From: Sphingobacteriales bacterium 44-61
GTDB lineage: Bacteria > Bacteroidota > Bacteroidia > Chitinophagales > Chitinophagaceae
Assembly: GCA_001898405.1 (NCBI GenBank)
Contig: MKTW01000008.1
Location: 54,781-118,780 of the forward strand
DNA length: 64,000 nt
Direction: 5' to 3'
Numbering within the stretch: the stretch's first letter is position 1; every line of letters begins with the position of its first letter. The notes beneath the pieces are model-generated. The model searched no databases and was not told the DNA's origin. It saw only the letters and a list, made by a program, of their open reading frames with translations. Positions 1 through 7,490 of this stretch are shown here, in pieces. Made by a program: the position numbers and the translations under genes.

Positions 1-988
1 CTGCATTATGAACCATATATCCCTTTTCTGCTTTTATAGCATGGATGGTATTGAGACAAGCCGTGGCATGATCTTGTATATCTAATGTCCGGTCATCATG
101 TCGTAAGTGACCTAATGCTTCGATCAACGGGATAAAAAAACGATCTTTTAGCTCGTAAATATCATAGTCGCCCGTATCCTGTTTTGGATAAATGTGGGCA
201 TCAAAGAGATCATGTAATGATCTATACCCATCGTCGCTTAATGGGTTAGCCCCACCATGTTGCTTTTCCACCGCCGTACCATATTGGGAAAAGGATCGAA
301 GTAGGTGCTGTAAGTGTTCAGTAAGTTCTTGGTTGCACTGGGAAGTTTTTGCAAGAAACTCGTTGAATTTCTCTTTAAGAACATCATAGTGATTGGTTAA
401 TATATCAACTGTTCCCACCACCTTATTTGCCTTTTTTACCGCTTCTGTGTAATTACGGCTCTTGCGTTGAATGTAGCTGAGCAATTCACTTTTATCCAGA
501 CTTCTGAACACGTCTCCTTTTAAGGATGGGAATATAGAAAGTTTTGGAATATCATACACGTCTTTGTTCAGTTCTTTGACAAAAGTATCCAGGCTGTCTA
601 TCTGCTGTTGTATCGGGGATTCCATAAGCGTTAGTTCTGCTTTCCATCGTCTACCAGTACGGGAAACCCTTTTGTGCTGTGAAAAATAATCAATCACCCT
701 GTTTACGAGGATACCCAATAGCAATGTAAGGATTGGAAAAACGTATTTCATGTTATCCTTACCGGGTGTTTCCTTTAGAAGTAATACTGTGGTATTTTGT
801 GCAGGATGAGTAGCGATTTGTACACTATCCATTGCCCGGATCGGCAGTGTATCTGCGCTGGATATTACCGTGTCCGGGGTAAGTTCAGGAGCAGGTTTGG
901 GGCGAGTATTTTTTTGAGCATGGGTAACAGAAAAGTGTGCAAGGAGCAGGATGCAGAGTACGGCTTGCGGTAATCGTTGAACAGACAT
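1..988 (-). CDS. Membrane-anchored protein of unknown function, 3' end beyond the window
   Basis: An open frame of 329 codons starts at the ATG at 988 and runs off the left edge without a stop. The N-terminus looks like a cleavable signal peptide (MSVQRLPQAVLCILLLAHFS, then VTHA). About 60 residues of Thr/Pro/Asp-rich linker follow, then a second hydrophobic stretch (YVFPILTLLLGILVNRVID), and then a long polar, probably helical region. I do not recognise the family. The layout suggests an inner-membrane protein with a large soluble part. It is the last visible gene of the minus-strand run that includes the RadC-like gene. Confidence 0.7.
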   Translation of the reverse strand, partial: MSVQRLPQAVLCILLLAHFSVTHAQKNTRPKPAPELTPDTVISSADTLPIRAMDSVQIATHPAQNTTVLLLKETPGKDNMKYVFPILTLLLGILVNRVIDYFSQHKRVSRTGRRWKAELTLMESPIQQQIDSLDTFVKELNKDVYDIPKLSIFPSLKGDVFRSLDKSELLSYIQRKSRNYTEAVKKANKVVGTVDILTNHYDVLKEKFNEFLAKTSQCNQELTEHLQHLLRSFSQYGTAVEKQHGGANPLSDDGYRSLHDLFDAHIYPKQDTGDYDIYELKDRFFIPLIEALGHLRHDDRTLDIQDHATACLNTIHAIKAEKGYMVHNA

Positions 989-1070
989 GGTGGTCAGGTT
1001 TAGAAGAGAAAAATAATATGGATAGATTGATTTAGCAATACTTCTCAAAAAGGTAAGGCAAAAAAAGGGG

Positions 1071-1541
1071 TTATAAAACCCCTTCTTCTGCAAACGAAAC
1101 ATATTCATCTGCCGTAATGATCAAATGATCCAATATTTCAATATCGAACAATTTGGCCGCCTCCTTCAGCTTTTGAGTAGCATCCAAATCTCCCTTGCTG
1201 GGCTGCAAACTACCTGAAGGGTGGTTATGGGCGAGAACTAAAGCAGTGGCTGTGGCTTTGATGGCGCAAGCAAGAATCAGACGGTTATCTATTGAGACAT
1301 GGTCAATAGCGCCTGATGCGACGTGGTAAACCCCTAATAGCCGGTTGCCATTGTTAAGCAATAATACTTTACATTCCTCTTGGATCTCGATCAGGTCATG
1401 ATTCCAGACAGCGCGTAACAGCACAAAAGCCTCTTCGGCACGCTTAATTATAGGCCGATGAGAAACAGGAATGGGTGATTTGTATACCAATTCTACTTCG
1501 GTGATTTGTGCGAAATCTGTTTGATTGCATGTACTTTCCAT
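1071..1541 (-). CDS. radC: RadC-like JAB/MPN-domain protein
   Basis: This 156-residue protein consists almost only of the RadC-type JAB (MPN) domain. The JAMM-type metal-binding set is visible: a Glu near residue 55, the HNHPSG motif at 105-110 followed by a serine, and Asp118. The N-terminal helix-hairpin-helix part of chromosomal RadC is absent, as is usual for the short versions carried by plasmids, ICEs and prophages. The biochemical role of RadC is unsettled; the name reflects family membership only. It lies after the first accessory operon of the element. Confidence is high for the family and low for any DNA-repair function. Confidence 0.92.
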   Translation of the reverse strand: MESTCNQTDFAQITEVELVYKSPIPVSHRPIIKRAEEAFVLLRAVWNHDLIEIQEECKVLLLNNGNRLLGVYHVASGAIDHVSIDNRLILACAIKATATALVLAHNHPSGSLQPSKGDLDATQKLKEAAKLFDIEILDHLIITADEYVSFAEEGVL

Positions 1542-1770
1542 GATTAAGTGTTTAAAGGTGATTGAAAATTTTTGGAAAGCACTTGCGGCCCGCGCCGAAT
1601 ATGCGCAAGGAGGAACGCAATAAATGAGAGGGCTGTGGGATGGGGCTTGTGTTTATGGCGTAGTTCCTTGCCAGCTTATTATAGGCAAGGGCCGATCTTT
1701 GTGAACAAACAAGACTATTACCTTTTTATTGTAACAGTCTACTAATGGCAGTATACATGAAACTCAAAAA

Positions 1771-1836
1771 ATGACCAAGCTGCCGCCCTGCCTGCCTTCT
1801 GTTTACCTATACACGCGGGCAGGGCGGCAGCTTTTT
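1771..1836 (-). terminator. Strong hairpin at the 3' end of the first accessory operon
   Basis: A perfect 14-bp inverted repeat pairs 1779-1792 with 1818-1831. It is preceded by ATGACCAA and followed on the plus strand by TTTTT; read on the minus strand the stem is followed by TTGGTCATTTTTTG. It sits 43 bp past the stop of the gene ending at 1879, which fits a terminator for the minus-strand operon. The same outer sequence (ATGACCAA-GCTGCCGC, and GCGGCAGC-TTTTT) recurs at 35902, with different but still paired inner bases. Confidence 0.75.
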
Positions 1837-1878
1837 GGCCGCCGTCCCTGCGCTGATCAAGGCTCTTTAAACCTCTTT

Positions 1879-2322
1879 TTAACGGATATATGTCCCGCTT
1901 GCATGAAAGGGGTAATATCCCTCGGTCAGTCTGATCTCTGTTTTAAAGAGCTGTGCAGCTCTCCGGGCCAGCTTCAGGGCCTCGGTTCTTTGCTGGAAAT
2001 ACCGGGTCTGGCAGGGTACTTCATCCCACGGCTGGCGGATGCCGGTCGGCTTCAGTTGGAAGTTATAGCGAACGGCCCCCGGTAGGGGCTGGCGGCTGGA
2101 AAACTGGCTAAGTCCATAGCCTTGCAACAAAAGGACGGGGCTAAAATCCTTTATTTTAAAAGGGCTGAACGGGAGTTGATCTACTTGCCGGATGGTCAGT
2201 TCAAGGGAGCTGCCGGCCATGATCAGCAGGATTTTGCCGCTACGGGCCTGTTGGATGGCGAAGTGTCCGCTGAGTATTTTATTATGGGCTATTTCAAAGC
2301 AAAAAGTATTCAGTGTGTTCAT
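1879..2322 (-). CDS. Accessory-operon protein of unknown function
   Basis: This is a 147-residue soluble protein if it starts at the ATG at 2322; the longer frame begins in a repeated leader sequence and is less likely. The C-terminal third (PWDEVPCQTRYFQQRTEALK, then LARRAAQ) looks like an alpha-helical domain with aromatic and basic residues. I see no known catalytic motif. It is the last gene of the operon that begins with ssb at 5130. The start is supported because the gene at 3418 begins at the identical position of the same 42-nt leader repeat. Confidence 0.65.
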   Translation of the reverse strand: MNTLNTFCFEIAHNKILSGHFAIQQARSGKILLIMAGSSLELTIRQVDQLPFSPFKIKDFSPVLLLQGYGLSQFSSRQPLPGAVRYNFQLKPTGIRQPWDEVPCQTRYFQQRTEALKLARRAAQLFKTEIRLTEGYYPFHASGTYIR

Positions 2323-2363
2323 AAGAAAGTGCGCCCCTTGTTGCCCGGCTGCGCCCCCGGTTT
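2320..2363 (-). repeat. Leader repeat, copy A, directly upstream of a start codon
   Basis: About 42 nt ending in the start codon ATG at 2322 are nearly identical to the sequence before the start codon at 3418. On the minus strand the core is AACAAGGGGCGCACTTTCTT followed by ATG. Just upstream is a second GGGGGCGCA, so the octamer GGGGCGCA occurs twice in each copy. Because the repeat stops at the start codon, it looks like a shared translational or regulatory leader, not a mobile repeat. Confidence 0.7.
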
Positions 2364-2367
2364 TCAT

Positions 2368-2598
2368 TTACAGGAATGTCAATAATTGTTCATCATAGTC
2401 AAACCGGTGTCTGTCGTCCTCGTGGGTGTAGCGAAAAACAACGGTGGGCGTTCCTTGGCGGATGCCCCTGATCTCAAAGCCATCGGGTAAGGGGTGGCGG
2501 GTAAACAGGGAGCGGCCTTTGGGAGTGGTATAGCCCAGCAGGTCGGCGGCTATTTGTTCCGCCGTCTTTTTGTTGGCATGTAGTACGGTTGATCTCAT
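2368..2598 (-). CDS. Small accessory-operon protein of unknown function
   Basis: This 76-residue protein begins MRSTVLHANKKTAEQIAADL. I chose the internal ATG at 2598, because a start at 2673 would overlap the end of the upstream DUF3560 gene by 47 nt and add a low-complexity Pro/Lys/Asn leader. The protein has a helical N-terminus and a beta-like C-terminus (PTVVFRYTHEDDRHRFDYDE). No family is recognised. Spacing to its neighbours is short (28 bp upstream), which is consistent with the same operon. Confidence 0.62.
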   Translation of the reverse strand: MRSTVLHANKKTAEQIAADLLGYTTPKGRSLFTRHPLPDGFEIRGIRQGTPTVVFRYTHEDDRHRFDYDEQLLTFL

Positions 2599-2626
2599 TT
2601 TGAAAGGTTTTAGGTGGTTGGAGGGT

Positions 2627-3418
2627 TTAGGGTTTTGCTTCGGGTTGATATTGGGCAGCAAACTCTTTAGCAAGGCTGACAGCTACGGGGCTGTAATGGC
2701 GTTGCCAGGCGCCTTCCCTTTTGCTCCAGTGGAAACCTCTTTTTCCCATTGCTTTCCGCAGTTCTTTAAGTGGTTTTGCGGGAAAGATCAATTGTACCCT
2801 GTCCGCTTCCATATTTTCCAGTATACGGACGGTGTTAATGGTCGTTTCTTGGGAAGTACGTACGGCCAGTTTTTCCAGCCACGCGATACGCTGTTTGACG
2901 CTGGCGATATTGCTATTGTTATTGCGCAAGCTATAGGAAGCAAAGCCGATCTGACCCATAACGTCAGGGGTGTTCAGTTGTTCCCATAGCTCGGGTGTAG
3001 CAAAAGGCAATTGCAAAAAGGCCTCTTTATTTTTTTGCCGGATACATTTATTCGCGGCTTTCATAAATTCCTGATTTCTTTGCAGCCCTGCTAATTTGTC
3101 TTTCAACTTGGCAAGGGCTTGCGGGTCATCGGAAAATATGGCATCGCTGTTCTCGATGGTGTCGGCTTTATTTTCATAATATTCTGCCTTGTCCCATGTC
3201 TTAAATGCCTTATCAAATTTTTGGTGTATTTTCTTTCGGAAATTCCTGTCCCTTTGTTCGGAATGGTGGCCTACGTGGATCGGCTGCCCGAATGGAATAT
3301 GGGAAGCCATTTCTTTTGCTTCGCGGTGCAAGTCAATGGCTTTTTCTTTATTCTTTTCCGCCTGTTTTTTGGCGTTGTCAATTCTATTTTGTCTGCGTTC
3401 TTCAAAATCATGTTTCAT
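2627..3418 (-). CDS. DUF3560-family protein
   Basis: This 263-residue protein has the hallmark of DUF3560: a charged coiled-coil N-terminus (EERRQNRIDNAKKQAEKNKE) followed by the conserved HIPFGQPIHVGHHSEQRDRN motif at about residues 40-60. The family is common on plasmids and ICEs and has no established biochemical role. The C-terminal part (RKAMGKRGFHWSKREGAWQR) resembles a small basic domain that could bind nucleic acid; this is inference. The start codon at 3418 is fixed by the shared leader repeat. It lies in the ssb operon and is probably accessory to conjugative DNA maintenance. Confidence 0.88.
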   Translation of the reverse strand: MKHDFEERRQNRIDNAKKQAEKNKEKAIDLHREAKEMASHIPFGQPIHVGHHSEQRDRNFRKKIHQKFDKAFKTWDKAEYYENKADTIENSDAIFSDDPQALAKLKDKLAGLQRNQEFMKAANKCIRQKNKEAFLQLPFATPELWEQLNTPDVMGQIGFASYSLRNNNSNIASVKQRIAWLEKLAVRTSQETTINTVRILENMEADRVQLIFPAKPLKELRKAMGKRGFHWSKREGAWQRHYSPVAVSLAKEFAAQYQPEAKP

Positions 3419-3460
3419 AAGAAAGTGCGCCCCTTGTTATCCGGCTGCGCCCCCGGGTTT
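3416..3460 (-). repeat. Leader repeat, copy B, directly upstream of the DUF3560 start
   Basis: This is the partner of the repeat at 2320-2363. The two copies differ at two bases in the middle (TTGTTGCCC against TTGTTATCC on the plus strand) and by one G at the far end. Both end exactly on the start codon of the downstream gene, and both carry GGGGCGCA twice. Conservation to the start codon in two unrelated genes implies a shared regulatory or translational function. Confidence 0.7.
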
Positions 3461-3466
3461 GATTGA

Positions 3467-3901
3467 TTATTTTAAGAATCCTTGTTGTTGAAGGTTTTTG
3501 AACCATATAGCGGCTACGCTGCATTGGCCTTGCTGCCAAACTTTGATATAGGAGGTTACCCGGTTGTTTTCAATGCGGATACATTCATCAAACTGGTCTG
3601 AACTATCCTGCCGGAACAGTTGGGGGTAGATTTCAATGGCTTCGTATTCCTGCGGGTGACTGCGGTTATCTACGACGATAAAGCACATTTCCGGGTCGCG
3701 CATCAGGTCGCCATTTTGTTCATAGTAGTGGCAAAGGCTGTACAGGGTTCCTTTACCTGTGCCTGTTTCTATATTGGCGGTTAACCGTTCAATGGTCAAT
3801 GGCATATACCCTTCGGAGGTTAATTGAATGGATTCCTGCTCCTTCATTTTTTTGAGTAGGCGGCAGAATATCCGGGTAGCGGTTGTATTTAATTTTCGCA
3901 T
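3467..3901 (-). CDS. DUF6908-like accessory protein
   Basis: This 144-residue protein carries RDPEMCFIVVDNR near the middle and a conserved-looking aromatic and acidic C-terminal half. The Asp-Pro-Glu-Met-Cys-Phe box resembles DUF6908 proteins of ICEs and plasmids, but I assign this from memory at moderate confidence. No catalytic motif is evident. It is the fourth gene of the ssb operon and lies 48 bp upstream of the DUF3560 start, a gap that contains the leader repeat. Confidence 0.65.
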   Translation of the reverse strand: MRKLNTTATRIFCRLLKKMKEQESIQLTSEGYMPLTIERLTANIETGTGKGTLYSLCHYYEQNGDLMRDPEMCFIVVDNRSHPQEYEAIEIYPQLFRQDSSDQFDECIRIENNRVTSYIKVWQQGQCSVAAIWFKNLQQQGFLK

Positions 3902-3932
3902 GGTTGAAAAAATGAATTGGTGAATAAGGGGG

Positions 3933-4166
3933 TTAGAATTGCAGTTGCTGCAGGGCTTCGCGTATTTCCAGCCCGTTATCGGTGTCGCTATCGTAAAGCT
4001 GGTACAGGTCGTTATGAATAGCGTCTGGCGATTGGGGTATTCCCACTATGGGTTCATCATTTTCAGGGCAGTCATGATCTACGATGATGTACTGAAGGGG
4101 AACGTTACTATAAACAGCCTGAATAGCGGCATCCTGTATGTCAATTATAATCTTGATAGGTTGCAT
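3933..4166 (-). CDS. Small acidic protein of unknown function
   Basis: This 77-residue protein starts MQPIKIIIDIQDAAIQAVYS. The ATG at 4166 is preferred to 4190, because the latter would overlap the upstream J-domain gene (ending at 4177). The C-terminal half is Asp/Glu-rich (LYDSDTDNGLEIREALQQLQ). It could be a small regulatory or DNA-mimic-type protein, but the sequence alone does not establish that. It belongs to the ssb operon. Confidence 0.6.
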   Translation of the reverse strand: MQPIKIIIDIQDAAIQAVYSNVPLQYIIVDHDCPENDEPIVGIPQSPDAIHNDLYQLYDSDTDNGLEIREALQQLQF

Positions 4167-4176
4167 CGTTTTGCTT

Positions 4177-4653
4177 TTAGGATTGATCAATTATTTTATT
4201 GAAGTGGGCGTTTATCTGCTGGCTGCCGTATTTGCGGCGTATGGTTTCCAGCGGTGCGCCGTTGCCTCTTGTTTTGAAAATTTCACTGCGGTAGTACCAA
4301 GCAACTTTTTTTGATGCGAAGTGCAAACCGGCTTTGTGCAGGGTTTCTTTTACTGGTTTAGTGTTACCGGTGACCCATATCCAGTTGCCGACCAGTTCAA
4401 TGAGGATGCCGGGCAGGTGGATGATCTGCTCTATTACTTTGCGGTATTCTTCGGAAAGTCTGATCTCCCGGTCTGCTTCTTCATCTGACAAGCCAGCCCC
4501 TTTGGCGAGTCTGGCACAGGCGTAGGCATATTCGGTGTTGATAGCCTGCATGGTGGCGGTGTCTCCGCCCGTGTCCGGGTGATTTTCTTTTGCCAGTTTT
4601 CTGTACAGGTTTTTTACTTCCTCGATGCTGGTACACGTAGTAAAGAATTTCAT
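4177..4653 (-). CDS. J-domain protein of the accessory operon
   Basis: This 158-residue protein has an N-terminal J-domain-like helix pair with the loop motif HPD (LAKENHPDTGGDTATMQAIN, residues about 20-39). The C-terminal part (NWIWVTGNTKPVKETLHKAG, then LHFASKKVAWYYRS) is the extension common in J-domain proteins of Bacteroidetes and plasmid elements. It would recruit an Hsp70 partner, but no DnaK gene is nearby. A second J-domain protein lies in the parallel operon at 37926-38234, which supports the idea that both operons are built alike. Confidence 0.85.
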   Translation of the reverse strand: MKFFTTCTSIEEVKNLYRKLAKENHPDTGGDTATMQAINTEYAYACARLAKGAGLSDEEADREIRLSEEYRKVIEQIIHLPGILIELVGNWIWVTGNTKPVKETLHKAGLHFASKKVAWYYRSEIFKTRGNGAPLETIRRKYGSQQINAHFNKIIDQS

Positions 4654-4704
4654 AAAAAGCCACTCCTTTGTTTTGGCTCCGGGAGTGGGCGGAGGTTAGG
4701 AAGG

Positions 4705-5130
4705 TTAGAAAGGGAGGTCGTCAGTGGTTTCGGCAGGTGTTGCTCCGGTAGCTGCTTTAGTTTTCTTTTTGCCGTTCCTTTTGTTGGTTTGTTTAGGGGG
4801 TGGCGGCGTGTCTTTCGGTTTGGGGGAATACAGGTCAATGTTTTGTACCTGCTGGATAATAGAGGCCCGGGCTTCTCCATCGGGTGAAGTCCATGTGTCG
4901 AGTCCGATGTGTCCGGTAGTGGCTACGAGATTTCCTTTTTTCAGGTAGGCGGCAATGCCGGTAGAAAGCCAATAACTGCAATTGACGTAGGTGGTGGATT
5001 CTTTTACCTCGTCGCTTCCCTTCGCTTTGTATTTTCTGTTCAGGGCAAGGGAGAAATTAACGACTTTGCGGCCGTCCTTTGTTTGGTTGATCTTTGCATC
5101 TGCGGTGAGTCGTCCGATAAGAGTTTGCAT
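4705..5130 (-). CDS. ssb: Single-stranded DNA-binding protein
   Basis: This 141-residue protein is a typical bacterial SSB: an N-terminal OB fold (MQTLIGRLTADAKI, with NFSLALNR and TTYVNCSYW), a Pro/Lys-rich linker, and the acidic tip DDLPF that binds partner proteins. ICE-borne SSBs coat the transferred single strand during conjugation. It is the first gene of a minus-strand operon of seven genes and is preceded by a long repeated leader or RNA element. Its start (ATGCAAAC) and about 20 nt of leader match those of the gene starting at 38804. Confidence 0.97.
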   Translation of the reverse strand: MQTLIGRLTADAKINQTKDGRKVVNFSLALNRKYKAKGSDEVKESTTYVNCSYWLSTGIAAYLKKGNLVATTGHIGLDTWTSPDGEARASIIQQVQNIDLYSPKPKDTPPPPKQTNKRNGKKKTKAATGATPAETTDDLPF

Positions 5131-5535
5131 AACGAAAATTTTGAGGTTGAATAATGTGGGCTTGCTGTTCGCTGCGCCCGTTCTTTCTTTTTCGCCAGCA
5201 ACGCTTTGGATTGCAGCCCGGAGGATCTTTGCCAGTTTTTGCGATAAAAAATACTACCCCCGCGAACTGAAGTCCGGCGATAGCCGGACACCGCTATTGG
5301 GGTGGAGATTTTTTTCGCAAACCCGCCAGGGCCAGCGTAGCCGCAGGCGAAGCGCAGAACTTGCAAAGTCACGGAGGGATGCAATACAAGAGTCCGGATA
5401 GCAATGAAAAGCAGTGTGGGGAGCGTGCAGCGGGCCAATGCGTGAGGGATTGCAGTGGAAAGCCCGCAGCCGTTAAGGAACGAAAGCGGCGAGGACTTGC
5501 AACGAAAAGCCCGACCCGTAGGGGCACGCCCTGTC
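5131..5535 (+). ncRNA. Candidate structured RNA, copy 1 (5' of ssb)
   Basis: About 400 nt here match 38805-39222 in patches, with paired changes. Stems include 5210-5219 with 5376-5385, 5227-5232 with 5363-5368, 5256-5260 with 5299-5303, 5272-5278 with 5283-5289 (GATA loop), and 5469-5474 with 5485-5490 around the loop AAGGAACGAA. At least four stems show compensatory substitutions relative to copy 2. The U-G pairs in the last stem occur only when the plus strand is read, so the plus strand is favoured. It could also act as a minus-strand leader of ssb. Matching open frames in both copies have no family features and are probably incidental. Confidence 0.6.
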
Positions 5536-5583
5536 TTCTATATTTTATTGCGTAGGAAGAAAAAAAACAGGTATCTTATAGGT

Positions 5584-6279
5584 ATGACACTTCATGCGGC
5601 TATTGTTCAGCTCTTGCAGGTTACCCAACAACCAATGACTATCCGGGAGATCGCGGATCACCTGAATTTCCATCACTGGTATGTAAAAGCAGACGGGTCG
5701 AAGATCACTGCCTTTCAGATCGGCAGAAGGATAAAAGGGCATCCGGAGTTATTTAGCCTGGATCATTCGGTCGTTCATTTGTTAAAGGAAAATGGCGTTA
5801 TTCAGGTTGGTGGTAGCCATTACCAAAAGAAAGTAAGGGAGCGAAATAAAAAAGCGGTAAGGGATGAGCAGTATGTGCTGGATATATGCGACCAGGTGTT
5901 GGGTGTGATTTCAAAACGGGGACACCGGTTTGATTTCCTGTTGGGAGATAAGAACAAGCAGGGAAAAGCAGCGAAGTTGCCGGTAGATGCGTATTATGAA
6001 AGGCTGGGACTGGTGATCGAGTACAGGGAGCGGCAGCATACGGAGGCCGTGTTTCATTTTGACAAGCCGGACCGTGTGACGGTAAGCGGCATGGGCCGGG
6101 CTGCCCAAAGAAAAAGATACGATCAGTTTAGAAGGGAGGTATTGCCAGCCCAAGGCCTTAGCCTAATAGAAATAGACTATTCCCATTTCCTGCATAATAG
6201 CAGCAAAAGAATTAAACGAGATAAAAGCAGGGATACGGAGATCATCCGGCAACGCTTATGGTCATTTATACCGAAGTGA
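5584..6279 (+). CDS. Winged-helix (HARE-like) plus PD-(D/E)XK-type nuclease-like protein
   Basis: This is a 231-residue protein from the ATG at 5584; upstream in-frame sequence lies in the structured RNA region and is rejected. Residues 1-70 (MTLHAAIVQLLQVTQQPMTI, then REIADHLN) look like a HARE/winged-helix domain that reads DNA. Residues 130-205 contain VDAYYERLGLVIEYRERQH with Asp135 and Glu146-x-Arg148, then a late LIEIDYSHF strand, a pattern of the restriction-endonuclease fold. It is convergent with a PLD-fold gene with only 13 bp between stops. A role in defence or DNA processing is inferred. Confidence 0.72.
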   Translation: MTLHAAIVQLLQVTQQPMTIREIADHLNFHHWYVKADGSKITAFQIGRRIKGHPELFSLDHSVVHLLKENGVIQVGGSHYQKKVRERNKKAVRDEQYVLDICDQVLGVISKRGHRFDFLLGDKNKQGKAAKLPVDAYYERLGLVIEYRERQHTEAVFHFDKPDRVTVSGMGRAAQRKRYDQFRREVLPAQGLSLIEIDYSHFLHNSSKRIKRDKSRDTEIIRQRLWSFIPK

Positions 6280-6292
6280 GTAACGGTAAATT

Positions 6293-7141
6293 CTACAGAC
6301 GATATTGGGCCATGAGTTGCTTGCAAAAGGCTACTTCTTCCGTTGAAAATAAAGGCGTGTAGGTGGGGCGGGTGACCAGGTATTCGAGGGAGAGCTCGAC
6401 CTTATGGGGAATTTGTTCTGCCAGTTTCTTGAAGCCGGATTTCATGTCGCCGGAGGTCATTTCATCGTGTAAGATCCTTTTGACGAACTCCACGCCTCCG
6501 CCGTCCTTTTCCATTCGTTCCAACAGATTGGGGCTGATCGAGAGCTTTAAGGATTGGGTGATCGCAAAGGAACGCTTGATGGCTTCCTGAAAATCCCGGC
6601 GCAGGGCGATCTCCTGTTCATCCAGGGTGGAAAGCTGCAGGGAGGTATCCACGGCAGAAAGCCGGAAGCCCTCAAGCGTAGCGGCATCCTGTACAGCAAT
6701 GGCACATTTATCACAGAAAAAAATATGCTTGGCCCGGAAACCTTCAAATACCAGGTTTTCTTCCCTACTGTCATTATCCCTTGTCAGGATAAGAATATTC
6801 TCTTCATTGGTCCGGGCCGCATACGACCAGTTATAAGAACCATTGATGATAATACGTTGGTCGATCACGCAGAACTTATGATGCAGGAAGGTCCGGGTGA
6901 CGACAAACAATTGTCCTTTGGCGGCTATAAAATCCTTCAGGTGGCTGGTATTGCTGAAGTTCTCTTTGGAGTTGCTGATGGCGATCCTGATAGGGATTCC
7001 TTTGTGCTGCAGGTGGGTCAGCTCTCTAATAATATCTTCATCGGTGAGCCAGGCTACGGCCAGTATGATCTCTTTTTCGGCACTCCTTAATTGGTCAAGG
7101 ATATGAAACCTGATCCTGGAGAAATGAACTGCGATCTGCAT
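6293..7141 (-). CDS. Phospholipase D-fold protein, probable nuclease
   Basis: This 282-residue protein has one clear HKD motif: H87-x-K89-x4-D94 (FLHHKFCVIDQRIIINGSYN), followed by GSYNWS and the EEN segment typical of PLD-family nucleases. A single HKD motif implies action as a dimer. The C-terminal half is helical and unassigned; it has a CxxC-like pair (FFCDKCAIAV) after the catalytic core. The gene lies 8 bp downstream of a small DUF6965-like gene and is therefore probably co-transcribed with it. The substrate is unknown; nucleic acid is more likely than lipid in this family branch. Confidence 0.85.
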   Translation of the reverse strand: MQIAVHFSRIRFHILDQLRSAEKEIILAVAWLTDEDIIRELTHLQHKGIPIRIAISNSKENFSNTSHLKDFIAAKGQLFVVTRTFLHHKFCVIDQRIIINGSYNWSYAARTNEENILILTRDNDSREENLVFEGFRAKHIFFCDKCAIAVQDAATLEGFRLSAVDTSLQLSTLDEQEIALRRDFQEAIKRSFAITQSLKLSISPNLLERMEKDGGGVEFVKRILHDEMTSGDMKSGFKKLAEQIPHKVELSLEYLVTRPTYTPLFSTEEVAFCKQLMAQYRL

Positions 7142-7149
7142 GGGTGGCG

Positions 7150-7383
7150 TTATTGTTTACTGCCGGCTTCTTCCAATAGGGATTTGATCAATAACAGATC
7201 ATCATAGCGTGGCCGGGCAACGGCGTCTGCCATGACACCAGATTTGATCCTTTCCATATTAGAAGAAACGAATTTGGGCAGGTCGGTAATCGTCACTGCG
7301 GGATTCAGGGCAAATGAACGTGGCAGTTCAACAGATGCAAAAAATGATTCCAGTGCTGCAAGTTCGGATGGTGTGGCGATCAT
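7150..7383 (-). CDS. Small DUF6965-like protein
   Basis: This 77-residue protein has the pattern LAALESFFASVELPRSFAL followed by NPAVTITDLPKFVSSN. The [LF]-x3-FF-x4-LP...LNP.VTI.D...FV pattern resembles DUF6965 proteins of Bacteroidetes; the assignment is from memory. Function is unknown. It is the first gene of a two-gene unit with the PLD-fold protein. Confidence 0.6.
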   Translation of the reverse strand: MIATPSELAALESFFASVELPRSFALNPAVTITDLPKFVSSNMERIKSGVMADAVARPRYDDLLLIKSLLEEAGSKQ

Positions 7384-7490
7384 ACAATAGAATTATGTCC
7401 AAAAGTAATTCAATTATCTCAGTGAAAGCAATCCAACCTTAACAGCATGTGGCAAGTGTTCTCTCTACGGAAATAACCTATCTGGCAAAA

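Noticed and set aside
5040..5438. Minus-strand frame whose translation resembles the frame at 38822-39070 (shared KNWQRSS and ALLAKKKER words)
   Set aside because: The shared words fall in the paired segments of the repeated element; the substitutions preserve base pairing, frames end at different places, and neither has a start site or family features. A structured RNA explains the conservation better.
5131..5535. Idea that the repeated RNA is RNase P RNA, tmRNA or a group II intron
   Set aside because: A short GAGGAAAGCCCG stretch in copy 2 recalls RNase P, but the other conserved regions are missing. No tag frame, no domain V hairpin and no reverse transcriptase were found.
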